From Candidatus Peregrinibacteria bacterium (GTDB taxonomy: Bacteria; Patescibacteriota; Gracilibacteria; UM-FILTER-43-11), in the NCBI GenBank assembly GCA_016220125.1, contig JACRIF010000019.1, forward strand, positions 1-7,685: DNA of 7,685 nt, in the 5' to 3' direction. The notes under the pieces are model-generated. The model worked only from the letters and a program-made list of their open reading frames with translations, did no database searches and was not told where the DNA came from. The translations under genes and the position numbers were made by a program. Shown here in pieces: positions 1 to 5,561 of this stretch. Position 1 is the first letter of the stretch. Every line of letters begins with the position of its first letter.

Positions 1-162
1 GAGATCGTCACCACCACACCCGATGCCAAGGTTCTCGAGAAGGCGAAAGCCACCGTGAAAGAGTTGGGCGACCGGATCAACGAGGGCGATTTCACGGCCA
101 CGCCCTCCAAAATAACCTGCAGTTTCTGCCCCTTCAAAAAGATTTGCGACCGCGCGATGTGA
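1..162 (+). CDS. C-terminal end of a PD-(D/E)XK-type nuclease or helicase-nuclease (5' partial)
   Basis: Frame 1 is open from the first base to a TGA stop, giving the last 53 residues of a longer protein. The tail ends in a cysteine cluster, CSFCPFKKIC (C-x2-C-x5-C, residues 40-49 of the fragment), four residues before the stop. This C-terminal cluster is characteristic of RecB/AddB/Cas4-like PD-(D/E)XK nucleases, where three C-terminal cysteines and one upstream cysteine hold a 4Fe-4S cluster next to the nuclease fold. UvrD/Rep-type helicases with a fused nuclease end the same way. The catalytic residues and the fourth cysteine would lie upstream of the window, so helicase-nuclease, Cas4-like exonuclease or stand-alone nuclease cannot be told apart. 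The gene lies directly before rmuC, another DNA-recombination gene, which fits a repair role. Confidence 0.7.
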   Translation, partial: EIVTTTPDAKVLEKAKATVKELGDRINEGDFTATPSKITCSFCPFKKICDRAM

Positions 163-184
163 TCCGACCAGGGTCGGCCTGCGA

Positions 185-213
185 TTGAAACTTTGGGATG
201 ATTCGACTACACT
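185..213 (+). promoter_or_regulatory. Candidate sigma70 promoter for rmuC
   Basis: A -35 hexamer TTGAAA (185-190, five of six consensus bases) is separated by exactly 17 bases from a weaker -10 hexamer TACACT (208-213, four of six). Transcription would start near 220, leaving a leader of about 19 bases before the rmuC ATG. The surrounding DNA is AT-rich compared with the flanking genes. Confidence 0.45.
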
Positions 214-238
214 CTAATTGCCTCATTTATTTTGAATT

Positions 239-1348
239 ATGGATTTGACCACCCTGCTCCTGATCTTCGCGATTCTGGCCATCGCCTTTGTCGGCTACAA
301 AGTTTTGGAATCCTTGAAAACCCTGCAGGAGGGAAAAAAGGACGACCAGGCGATGCTCATGCTGCAAAAGCAATTGTTCGAGATCGAAAAGGGACTCAAG
401 ACCCAAGATAAAACCATCAACGACCAGATGCGAAAGTCGAGCGAGACTTTGAACCAGTCGCTCCAGCAACAGTTCGCCTCGACCGCGAAAATGGTCAAGG
501 ATGTGATGGACAACACCAAGTCGGTGACCGAAAAGCTGACCAAGCTCGACGAGACCAACAAGCAGGTGGTTGGATTCGCGGAGCAGATGAAGAGTTTGGA
601 GAATATCCTCAAAAATCCAAAACAGCGAGGTATCCTGGGCGAGTTCTTCCTGGAAAACCTGCTCAACGGCCAATTGGCCCCGGAACAGTTCAAGATGCAG
701 TACAAGTTCAAGAACGGCGAGATTGTCGACGCCGCGATTTTCGTGCGCGAGAAAATCATCCCCATCGATGCGAAATTCTCTCTCGAGAACTACAACCGCA
801 TGATGGAGGAGAAGGGGGAGGAGACGCGCGAAAAGATGGAACGCAAATTCAAGGAGGATTTGAAGCTCCGCATCGACGAAACCTCCAAATACGTGCGCAC
901 CTCCGAGGACACGACCGATTTCGCCTTCATGTTCATCCCCGCGGACGGCGTGTTCTACAACCTGCTCAGCATGCGCGTGGGAACGCTGGACGTGAACACC
1001 CACGACTTGATCGAATACGCCTTCAAAAAGCGCGTGGTGCTCGTTTCGCCCATGACCTTTTACGCCTACCTGCAAACCGTGATGCAGGGGCTCAAGGCGC
1101 TCAAGATCGAGGAGTCCGCGCGCGAGATCCAGAAGCGGGTGGGGGATTTGGGCCGCCATTTGAACGCCTACCAGGATGCCATGGCCAAAATGGGCACCCA
1201 TTTGAACACCACGGTCTCGAGCTACAACAACGCCAGCAAGGAATTCGGCAAGATCGACAAGGACGTGATCAAGATCACCGAGGGGGAAGTGACCCTGAAC
1301 CCGGCACTCCCCGAGGGCGAGAAGCCCCACGCGTTCCTCGCGGACTAG
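239..1348 (+). CDS. rmuC: DNA recombination protein RmuC
   Basis: This 369-residue protein has the standard RmuC layout. Residues 3-20 form an N-terminal membrane helix, residues about 25-125 are a charged, heptad-rich coiled coil, and residues about 125-345 form the RmuC domain. Recognisable family blocks are QRGILGEFFLENLL (129-142), IPIDAKFSLENY (174-185), FMFIPADGVFYNLLS (230-244), VVLVSPMTFYAYLQTV (266-281) and the helix starting IQKRVGDLGRHL (297-308). RmuC proteins are membrane-tethered and have a nuclease-like fold related to restriction endonucleases. In Escherichia coli, loss of RmuC changes inversion rates at short inverted repeats. The ATG at 239 is chosen because it begins the membrane helix directly. 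No Shine-Dalgarno sequence precedes it. The stop is TAG. It follows the nuclease gene by 76 bases, with its own candidate promoter. Confidence 0.93.
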   Translation: MDLTTLLLIFAILAIAFVGYKVLESLKTLQEGKKDDQAMLMLQKQLFEIEKGLKTQDKTINDQMRKSSETLNQSLQQQFASTAKMVKDVMDNTKSVTEKLTKLDETNKQVVGFAEQMKSLENILKNPKQRGILGEFFLENLLNGQLAPEQFKMQYKFKNGEIVDAAIFVREKIIPIDAKFSLENYNRMMEEKGEETREKMERKFKEDLKLRIDETSKYVRTSEDTTDFAFMFIPADGVFYNLLSMRVGTLDVNTHDLIEYAFKKRVVLVSPMTFYAYLQTVMQGLKALKIEESAREIQKRVGDLGRHLNAYQDAMAKMGTHLNTTVSSYNNASKEFGKIDKDVIKITEGEVTLNPALPEGEKPHAFLAD

Positions 1349-1386
1349 TTCTGGGAGCCAAAGGAGTGGTAAAATTGCTCCAGATG

Positions 1387-1395
1387 TGATAAAAT
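1387..1395 (+). promoter_or_regulatory. Extended -10 promoter for the pilin-like gene array
   Basis: TGATAAAAT contains the TGn extension (1387-1389) directly before a -10 hexamer TAAAAT (1390-1395, five of six consensus bases). No convincing -35 element lies 16-18 bases upstream, as is usual for extended -10 promoters. The start point would be near 1402, giving a 35-base A-rich leader before the ATG at 1437. The 11-base string TGTGATAAAAT recurs with one substitution at the second sortase promoter (TGTGATACAAT). Confidence 0.5.
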
Positions 1396-1436
1396 ATATA
1401 GAAGAATTGGTAGGCAAAAAATTCAAAACAAAAAAC

Positions 1437-1874
1437 ATGTTTAAAAAAATCGCCCATTGCCTCGCACTTGCGGCCCTTGCGCTTCAGCTTGGGTTGTTCT
1501 GCTCGGTCGGGCCAATCCACGCCGCGGATGCCGCCACACCACCCGAGGGGAATCTTAAAAGCACGGAATTCATGTTCGACTTGGGCGGCATCACCAACCC
1601 CGCCATCAAAACGGGAAGCCAGGCCAGCTGGATCAAGAAAGGGGTCAACTATTTCCTTGAGCGCGGCATCACCATTCTGGCCACCTTGGCAGGCTCGGTG
1701 GCTGTTTTGATGATGGTGTGGGGCGGATTCCAGATGATCACCTCGGCCGGCGAGGATGGCTACAAGCATGGCGTCGAAACCATCCAGCGGGCCGCCATTG
1801 GCCTCGTGTTTGTGCTGGGCGCCTACCTGATGGTGGTCACGGTCCAGCTTCTTATCAAAAGCATCTATGCCTAA
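1437..1874 (+). CDS. T4SS pilin-like (TrbC/VirB2-type) two-helix membrane protein, array gene 1
   Basis: The product is 145 residues from the ATG at 1437. A GTG at 1386 would add 17 hydrophilic residues ahead of the signal peptide and overlaps the promoter, so it is not preferred. Residues 1-29 are a signal peptide (FKK, a long hydrophobic core, cleavage after IHA). The mature protein is about 116 residues: a short polar segment (30-77), helix 1 (78-101), the loop TSAGEDGYKHG (102-112) and helix 2 (117-140). The WGGFQMITSAGED block is typical of the TrbC/VirB2-like T4SS pilin families common in Patescibacteria. In those families the processed subunits assemble into pilus filaments. No Shine-Dalgarno sequence is present. 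Its last eight bases overlap the start of the next gene, which suggests translational coupling. The family call is by motif and topology, so the pilus role is inference. Confidence 0.78.
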   Translation: MFKKIAHCLALAALALQLGLFCSVGPIHAADAATPPEGNLKSTEFMFDLGGITNPAIKTGSQASWIKKGVNYFLERGITILATLAGSVAVLMMVWGGFQMITSAGEDGYKHGVETIQRAAIGLVFVLGAYLMVVTVQLLIKSIYA

Positions 1875-2475
1875 GCGCCTTCTTGCCTCACTGGTCCTTT
1901 GCCTCCTCCTTGCCTTTTCGACCGTGCCCGCCCTTGCCGCGGACGCCGCGGCCCCCGCCGGTGGCGGTGACGCCAAAAACGCCCCCGATGCCGTGAGCCC
2001 CAACAAGTGCGGAGGCAAGAGCGGACAGGAGGGCGACAAGAAAGTGAACACCATTCCGTCCAACTGCCTTTTCCTTGAGGAACCGATCGGAGGAAAGGCC
2101 AATTTCGACCTGTATGTGGTGGATTGCCTGAATGGTCTTTGCACCTACAAGGTTTGGAACGGAGGATCGATCCAAGGCAACACCCGAGGCCCCCTTCAAG
2201 CGGTGTTGACCCGCGAGGCGGGCAAGGAGCAGCAAGGGCCTTTTGGGCTTTTGTACAACTACATCGCCCTGGTCTACAACTACATGTCGGGCTTGATTAT
2301 TGGCATCTCCGTCCTCTTCGTGGTGGTCGGCGGCATCCAGATCACCACCTCCCATGGGGACGAGGGCGTCAGCCAAGGAAAATCCCGCATCATCAAGGCG
2401 CTCACCGGCATCATTGTCTGGTTCGCTGCCTCACTTATTTTGTACACGATCAACCCCACGTTTTTCGCTTTTTAA
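1867..2475 (+). CDS. T4SS pilin-like two-helix membrane protein with a four-cysteine extracytoplasmic domain, array gene 2
   Basis: This 202-residue protein is the longest of the five array products. Residues 1-24 are a signal peptide (PKR, leucine-rich core, cleavage after ALA). Residues 25-45 are Ala/Gly/Pro-rich. Residues 46-130 form an extra domain not found in its neighbours, with cysteines 48, 67, 87 and 92. All four would lie outside the membrane and could form two disulfides. The pilin-like pair follows: helix 1 (about 141-160), the loop TTSHGDEGVSQGK (160-172) and helix 2 (about 175-195), with GGIQITTSHGDE matching the family pattern. The ATG lies inside the end of the previous gene (overlap ATGCCTAA), with no Shine-Dalgarno sequence. 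A specialised or tip-like minor subunit is one reading. A separate membrane protein with the same helical hairpin is another. Confidence 0.74.
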   Translation: MPKRLLASLVLCLLLAFSTVPALAADAAAPAGGGDAKNAPDAVSPNKCGGKSGQEGDKKVNTIPSNCLFLEEPIGGKANFDLYVVDCLNGLCTYKVWNGGSIQGNTRGPLQAVLTREAGKEQQGPFGLLYNYIALVYNYMSGLIIGISVLFVVVGGIQITTSHGDEGVSQGKSRIIKALTGIIVWFAASLILYTINPTFFAF

Positions 2476-2479
2476 ACCG

Positions 2480-2519
2480 AAGTGCCTAAGTTCGCAAGTC
2501 CGTAAGTGCTTAAGTACGA
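2480..2519 (+). repeat. Short tandem repeat, AAGTNNNN, five units with an exact 8-base period
   Basis: AAGT begins at 2480, 2488, 2496, 2504 and 2512, and each is followed by four variable bases (GCCT, TCGC, CCGT, GCTT, ACGA). The array fills most of the 68-base spacer between the second and third pilin-like genes and is followed by an AT-rich run up to the next ATG. The period is not a multiple of three. It does not form a strong hairpin by eye. Confidence 0.7.
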
Positions 2520-2543
2520 AGGAACAATTCTAATTTTATATTC

Positions 2544-2948
2544 ATGCGCATGCTGAAATTCCGTTCGTTTGCAAATTCGATCCTAGGCTTGGCATTGACG
2601 CTTATCCCGTCGGTTCCGTGGGCGCATGCCCAGGGCGAGGTGAAGCTGAGCCAGCCCATTGGGGGCGATATTCTGCCGGGGGGCTCCTTCGTTCAAACGG
2701 ATATCAAATCCAGCTTCGTCTTCAGCCGGCTCATCCCGTTTGCCATTCGCTACCTGGTCGGCCTTGCCGCCGCCTTGGCGGTCATCGCCATCATGGTGGG
2801 CGGCTACCAATACCTGACCGCCTACGGTGACACCGAGAAGCACAAGAACGCCACCAAGACCATCGCGTGGGCCGTTCTCGGCCTGATATTGGCCATCACC
2901 TCGTACGCCATTGTTTCGCTTATCACCAGCATCCGCTTCGGCGCCTGA
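2544..2948 (+). CDS. T4SS pilin-like two-helix membrane protein, array gene 3
   Basis: The product is 134 residues. Residues 1-29 are a signal peptide with basic residues (R2, K5, R7) and cleavage after AHA. The extracytoplasmic segment is short (30-63). Helix 1 spans about 66-91, the loop is TAYGDTEKHKNATK (92-105), and helix 2 spans about 106-127. The block VGGYQYLTAYGD (85-96) is the clearest match in the array to the TrbC/VirB2-like T4SS pilin pattern. A second in-frame ATG lies two codons downstream (2550) and cannot be excluded as the start. The 68-base upstream spacer carries the octamer repeat and an AT-rich stretch (2528-2542), but no confident promoter and no Shine-Dalgarno sequence at a usable distance. 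The next gene starts 12 bases after the TGA stop. No sortase signal is present. The pilus role is inferred from the family. Confidence 0.78.
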   Translation: MRMLKFRSFANSILGLALTLIPSVPWAHAQGEVKLSQPIGGDILPGGSFVQTDIKSSFVFSRLIPFAIRYLVGLAAALAVIAIMVGGYQYLTAYGDTEKHKNATKTIAWAVLGLILAITSYAIVSLITSIRFGA

Positions 2949-2960
2949 ACCCCTTCCATC

Positions 2961-3440
2961 ATGAACCATCCAATCAAACCCCACCGCTTTCGCCTCGCCT
3001 CCCTGGTTTTGGGACTTTGGATTTCCCTTTGGGCCGCCATGCCCCTGGCCATGGCTTTCGACAGCGTCACGGTTTCCAGCCCATCGCATTCAAATCTCTT
3101 GGCCCAAATCACGCCTCCTAAAATCACCCCGGTGCAACCTGGGGCAACTTCCGTTGGCGGAGAGGGGACCGTCCCCGGTTCCGGGGAGAAAACCGCGACC
3201 ATCACCGGCACGTTCATTCCGTACATCGTGAAAATGCTTTTTCGGCTCACCACGATCGCGATCCTGGTCTCGTTTGTGGTGTCGGGCGTCATGCTCGTCA
3301 TCGCCTACGACAACGAGGAGAACGTGACCAAGGCCAAGACCATGCTCTATTTCTCGCTGGTCGGCTTCGCCTTTGTGACCCTGGCCTTCGCCATCGTCTC
3401 AGCCGTCACCAAGATCAACTTCTTCGATTTGGTCCTTTAA
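2961..3440 (+). CDS. Divergent pilin-like two-helix membrane protein, array gene 4
   Basis: The product is 159 residues. Residues 1-32 are a signal peptide with a long basic N-terminus (HPIKPHRFR) and cleavage after AMA. Residues 33-84 are a Pro/Gly/Thr/Ser-rich extracytoplasmic linker. Helix 1 spans about 96-115 and helix 2 about 128-149. The overall plan matches its neighbours, but the loop differs. Where the others have GG-x(3-4)-T-(S/A)-x-G-(D/E), this one reads SGVMLVIAYDNEENVTKAK (108-126), so the double glycine, the threonine and the Gly-Asp turn are gone, though the acidic then lysine pattern remains. It is assigned to the array by position, length and topology more than by motif. The spacing of 12 bases before and 13 after places it in one operon. 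The bases before the ATG are pyrimidine-rich (CCCTTCCATC), with no Shine-Dalgarno sequence. Confidence 0.68.
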   Translation: MNHPIKPHRFRLASLVLGLWISLWAAMPLAMAFDSVTVSSPSHSNLLAQITPPKITPVQPGATSVGGEGTVPGSGEKTATITGTFIPYIVKMLFRLTTIAILVSFVVSGVMLVIAYDNEENVTKAKTMLYFSLVGFAFVTLAFAIVSAVTKINFFDLVL

Positions 3441-3453
3441 TGCGTTCCACTCC

Positions 3454-3843
3454 ATGAAAAAATTGCCCGCCCTCCTCCTAGGCACCTTCCTTCTGCTCTC
3501 GACCCATGTGCGCGAGGCGTTTGGCATTGGCATCGACACCTTCAAGGATGTGCTACGACCCGAAAACCTCCCGGGGGTCAAAACCTCCTCTGCGGGAGTC
3601 GAGACCCGTATCAGCGAAATTTTGCTTTTCGCCATCAACCTGATCCTCTACGCCTCGGGCAGCATGGCTGTCCTGTTTTTGGTGATCGGCGGCATCCGCT
3701 ACATCACCTCGTTCGGCGACCAGGAGGCCACGGACCATGCCAAGAAGATCATCAAATACGCGGTGATGGGCCTGCTCGCGGTCATCCTCTCCTACGCGCT
3801 GGTCACCAATATCATCGATTTGGTTTACAAGGTGGCTGCCTAA
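3454..3843 (+). CDS. T4SS pilin-like two-helix membrane protein, array gene 5
   Basis: This is the shortest array member, at 129 residues. Residues 1-24 are a signal peptide (MKK, a leucine-rich core, cleavage likely after AFG). The extracytoplasmic segment (25-55) contains ENLPGVKTSS. Helix 1 spans about 56-84, the loop TSFGDQEATDHAKK spans 85-98, and helix 2 spans about 99-121. IGGIRYITSFGDQE (78-91) fits the TrbC/VirB2-like T4SS pilin pattern very well. Short mature length and strong motif conservation make it a good candidate for a major subunit, though this is inference. It starts 13 bases after the previous stop, with a pyrimidine-rich run (GTTCCACTCC) before the ATG and no Shine-Dalgarno sequence. 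Its stop is TAA followed at once by an in-frame TGA. It is the last gene before a repeat-rich spacer. Confidence 0.8.
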   Translation: MKKLPALLLGTFLLLSTHVREAFGIGIDTFKDVLRPENLPGVKTSSAGVETRISEILLFAINLILYASGSMAVLFLVIGGIRYITSFGDQEATDHAKKIIKYAVMGLLAVILSYALVTNIIDLVYKVAA

Positions 3844-3850
3844 TGAACAG

Positions 3851-3906
3851 CTTAGAGTTAAGAGTTAAGAGTTAAGAGTTAAGAGTTACGAGTTAAGAGT
3901 TCAAGG
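3851..3906 (+). repeat. Tandem heptamer repeat, TTAAGAG, about eight units
   Basis: Reading in sevens from 3851, the units are CTTAGAG, four exact TTAAGAG copies (3858-3885), TTACGAG, one more exact TTAAGAG (3893-3899) and a degenerate TTCAAGG. It begins 8 bases after the stop of the last pilin-like gene and lies wholly in the spacer. The 7-base period is not compatible with conserved coding. Such repeats are prone to slippage, so copy number may vary between strains or reads. Confidence 0.88.
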
Positions 3907-3946
3907 GATCAATGATCCTTTGACTACTGCCTTTAACTTGAACTTT
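3896..3946 (+). other. Nested inverted repeats after the pilin-like array (possible weak terminator or attenuating structure)
   Basis: An inner hairpin pairs AAGGGATC (3903-3910) with GATCCTTT (3914-3921), with one G-U pair and the loop AAT. An alternative or enclosing stem pairs AGAGTTCAAG (3896-3905) with CTTGAACTTT (3937-3946), again with one G-U pair. The two stems share bases 3903-3905, so they compete in part. Neither is followed by a true run of T, so a rho-independent terminator is only weakly supported. The left arm grows out of the end of the heptamer repeat. Confidence 0.4.
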
Positions 3947-3948
3947 CA

Positions 3949-3980
3949 CACTTGTTTACGGTAAAGTGACACCGTATTTT
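3949..3980 (+). promoter_or_regulatory. Candidate metG promoter region with overlapping dyads
   Basis: A weak -35 TTGTTT (3952-3957, three of six) lies 17 bases before a -10 TATTTT (3975-3980, four of six), which would start transcription about 11 bases before the metG ATG. Three short inverted repeats overlap it: CACTT/AAGTG (3949-3953 with 3964-3968), TTTAC/GTAAA (3955-3959 with 3961-3965) and ACGGT/ACCGT (3958-3962 with 3971-3975). The dyad density hints at an operator, but the promoter match is poor. Confidence 0.3.
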
Positions 3981-3997
3981 CTGATGCCTTTTTCGCC

Positions 3998-5530
3998 ATG
4001 AAAAATAAATTCTACGTCACCACCGCCATCGCGTACGTGAACGCCGCGCCCCACATGGGTCATGCGCTCGAATTCGTGCTCACCGATGCCCTGGCGCGCT
4101 ACCACCGCCTGAAAGGGGACAACACCTTCTTCCTGACGGGAACGGACGAGCATGGGGTGAAGATCTACAACTCCGCCAAGAAGGCGGGGATGGACACGCA
4201 GGCATTCGTGGACAAGAACGCGCAAACCTTTATCGATTTGGATCGATTGCTGAACCTTTCGAACGACGATTTCATCCGCACCAGCGACCGGAAACGCCAT
4301 TGGCCCGCCTGCCAAAAATTGTGGAAGAAACTGGCGGACGCCGGGGACCTGTATGAGAAGGAATACGAAGGGCTTTATTGCGAAGGATGCGAAGTGTTCA
4401 TGCAACCCCGCGATTTGGTGAACGGGAATTGCGCCATCCACCTGAAACCCCCGTCGATCGTGCGCGAGAAGAACTATTTTTTCAAACTCTCCAAATACAG
4501 CCCCCAGATCCTCAAGCTGATCGAAAGCGACACCCTGAAGATTATTCCCGAGGCGCGCAAGCACGAAATTTTGGGCGTGGTGCGGGAAGGGCTCACCGAC
4601 GTCAGCTTTTCACGCCCACGCACGGTTTTGCCATGGGGCGTCGAGGTGCCCGGCGACCCGACCCAAGTGATGTACGTGTGGTCCGACGCGCTCACCAACT
4701 ACATCTCCGCGATCGGCTACGCCGAGGAATCGGCGGATTACAAAACCTTCTGGCCCGCCGACTTGCAGGTGATCGGCAAGGATATCGTGCGCTTCCATGC
4801 CGGCATCTGGATCGGCATGCTCCTCGCCGCGGGGATCCAACCCCCCAAATCCATCCTCGTGCACGGGTTCATCACCCACGAGGGTCAAAAGATGAGCAAA
4901 TCCCTTGGCAACGTGGTCGATCCGATCGGGCTGCTTGCCCGCTACGGCACCGATGCCGTCCGCTTCTACTTCCTGCGCGAAATCCCGAACGGCCGCGACG
5001 GCGACTACAACGACACCTTGTTCATGGAGCGCTACAACTCGGACCTCGCGAACAACTTGGGCAATCTGGTCAATCGCGTCCACAACCTCATCAGCAAAAA
5101 CGGCATCACCGACTTCGAATTCGGGGTCGAGAGCGACGCGTATCGCGCCATGGTCGCCGAGACGTGGAAGCACTACATGGCTTCGATGGACGAGAGCAAT
5201 GTGCACGAAACGGTTTCGCATGTGTGGAAGCTCATCGATTTCTGCAACAAGACCATCGACCAGGAAAAACCCTGGTCTTTGGCCAAAACCGATCTGGCCC
5301 GGGCCCGCTCCGTGCTGTGCAACCTGATCGAGACGATCCGCCACATCAGCCTGATGGTGTCGCCCCTTTTGCCAGACTCCGCGCAAAAGATCCGCCTGAT
5401 GATCGGCCTGCCTCCCGTCGAACGATTTTCGGACGAGCAGGAGTGGGGGAGTGTCCCCCGTTGGAACAATGTGGGGGTGGGATGCATCCTTTTCCCTCGC
5501 ATTGAACCCCCCAAATCAGAGGGGAAATAA
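3998..5530 (+). CDS. metG: Methionyl-tRNA synthetase
   Basis: This 510-residue cytoplasmic enzyme charges tRNA-Met with methionine, using ATP, for initiation and elongation. It is a class I synthetase. The HIGH-type motif is HMGH (19-22) within AAPHMGHALEF, and the KMSKS loop is at 298-302 in HEGQKMSKSLGN. The connective-peptide zinc knuckle is C128-x2-C131, then C145-x2-H148. WSD (228-230) in the methionine-pocket region is also present, followed by the helical anticodon-binding domain from about residue 345. The length fits the compact bacterial form with no C-terminal EMAP/Trbp111-like tRNA-binding domain. The ATG at 3998 starts right at the conserved N-terminal strand (FYVTTAIAYVNAAPH). 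No Shine-Dalgarno sequence or T-box leader is visible. A weak four-pair CCCC/GGGG hairpin overlaps the 3' end (5509-5524). It is a housekeeping gene between the pilin-like array and the sortase. Confidence 0.97.
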   Translation: MKNKFYVTTAIAYVNAAPHMGHALEFVLTDALARYHRLKGDNTFFLTGTDEHGVKIYNSAKKAGMDTQAFVDKNAQTFIDLDRLLNLSNDDFIRTSDRKRHWPACQKLWKKLADAGDLYEKEYEGLYCEGCEVFMQPRDLVNGNCAIHLKPPSIVREKNYFFKLSKYSPQILKLIESDTLKIIPEARKHEILGVVREGLTDVSFSRPRTVLPWGVEVPGDPTQVMYVWSDALTNYISAIGYAEESADYKTFWPADLQVIGKDIVRFHAGIWIGMLLAAGIQPPKSILVHGFITHEGQKMSKSLGNVVDPIGLLARYGTDAVRFYFLREIPNGRDGDYNDTLFMERYNSDLANNLGNLVNRVHNLISKNGITDFEFGVESDAYRAMVAETWKHYMASMDESNVHETVSHVWKLIDFCNKTIDQEKPWSLAKTDLARARSVLCNLIETIRHISLMVSPLLPDSAQKIRLMIGLPPVERFSDEQEWGSVPRWNNVGVGCILFPRIEPPKSEGK

Positions 5531-5532
5531 TG

Positions 5533-5561
5533 TTGACAAAATACTGTAAATATGATATTTT
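5533..5561 (+). promoter_or_regulatory. Strong sigma70-type promoter upstream of the sortase (distal promoter)
   Basis: A perfect -35 TTGACA (5533-5538) is followed after 17 bases by TATTTT (5556-5561, four of six), with a TGn extension (TGA, 5553-5555). It begins three bases after the metG stop. Transcription would start near 5568, about 77 bases before the sortase ATG. It is the best-scoring promoter in the window by eye. Confidence 0.65.

Noticed and set aside
1360..1389. Perfect Shine-Dalgarno-like AAAGGAG followed by a tiny frame, TTG CTC CAG ATG TGA
   Set aside because: It encodes four residues at most, the spacing to the GTG at 1386 is too long, and the region is better explained as promoter DNA.
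1386..1436. GTG at 1386 as the start of the first pilin-like gene
   Set aside because: It would put 17 charged residues ahead of a good signal peptide, and it sits inside the extended -10 promoter. The ATG at 1437 fits better.
227..1438. Long minus-strand open frame (403 codons) covering all of rmuC
   Set aside because: It mirrors a well-supported RmuC on the plus strand. Its translation is rich in His, Leu and Val, as expected from the antisense of charged coiled-coil codons, and it has no recognisable domain.
3570..3590. LPGVKTS in the fifth pilin-like protein as a sortase signal
   Set aside because: It lies in the middle of the extracytoplasmic segment, without the C-terminal hydrophobic helix and basic tail in the required order, and it lacks the LPXTG consensus.
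3851..3906. The heptamer array as a CRISPR
   Set aside because: Units are 7 bases, contiguous and without spacers, and no cas gene is present. The C-x2-C-x5-C tail at the left edge alone is not enough to call Cas4.
3984..4001. Five-codon frame ATG CCT TTT TCG CCA TGA overlapping the metG start
   Set aside because: It could be a coupled leader peptide, but it contains no methionine run or other regulatory sense, has no ribosome site, and frames this short arise by chance.
4610..5386. Long minus-strand open frame within metG, and a plus-strand shadow frame at 4378-5505
   Set aside because: metG is certain from its motifs. These frames translate to Arg/Pro/His-rich or Val/Asp-rich low-complexity text typical of alternative frames in GC-rich genes.
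5509..5524. CCCC/GGGG hairpin at the metG 3' end as a terminator
   Set aside because: It has only four pairs, lies over the stop codon and is followed by AAATAATG in place of a T run.
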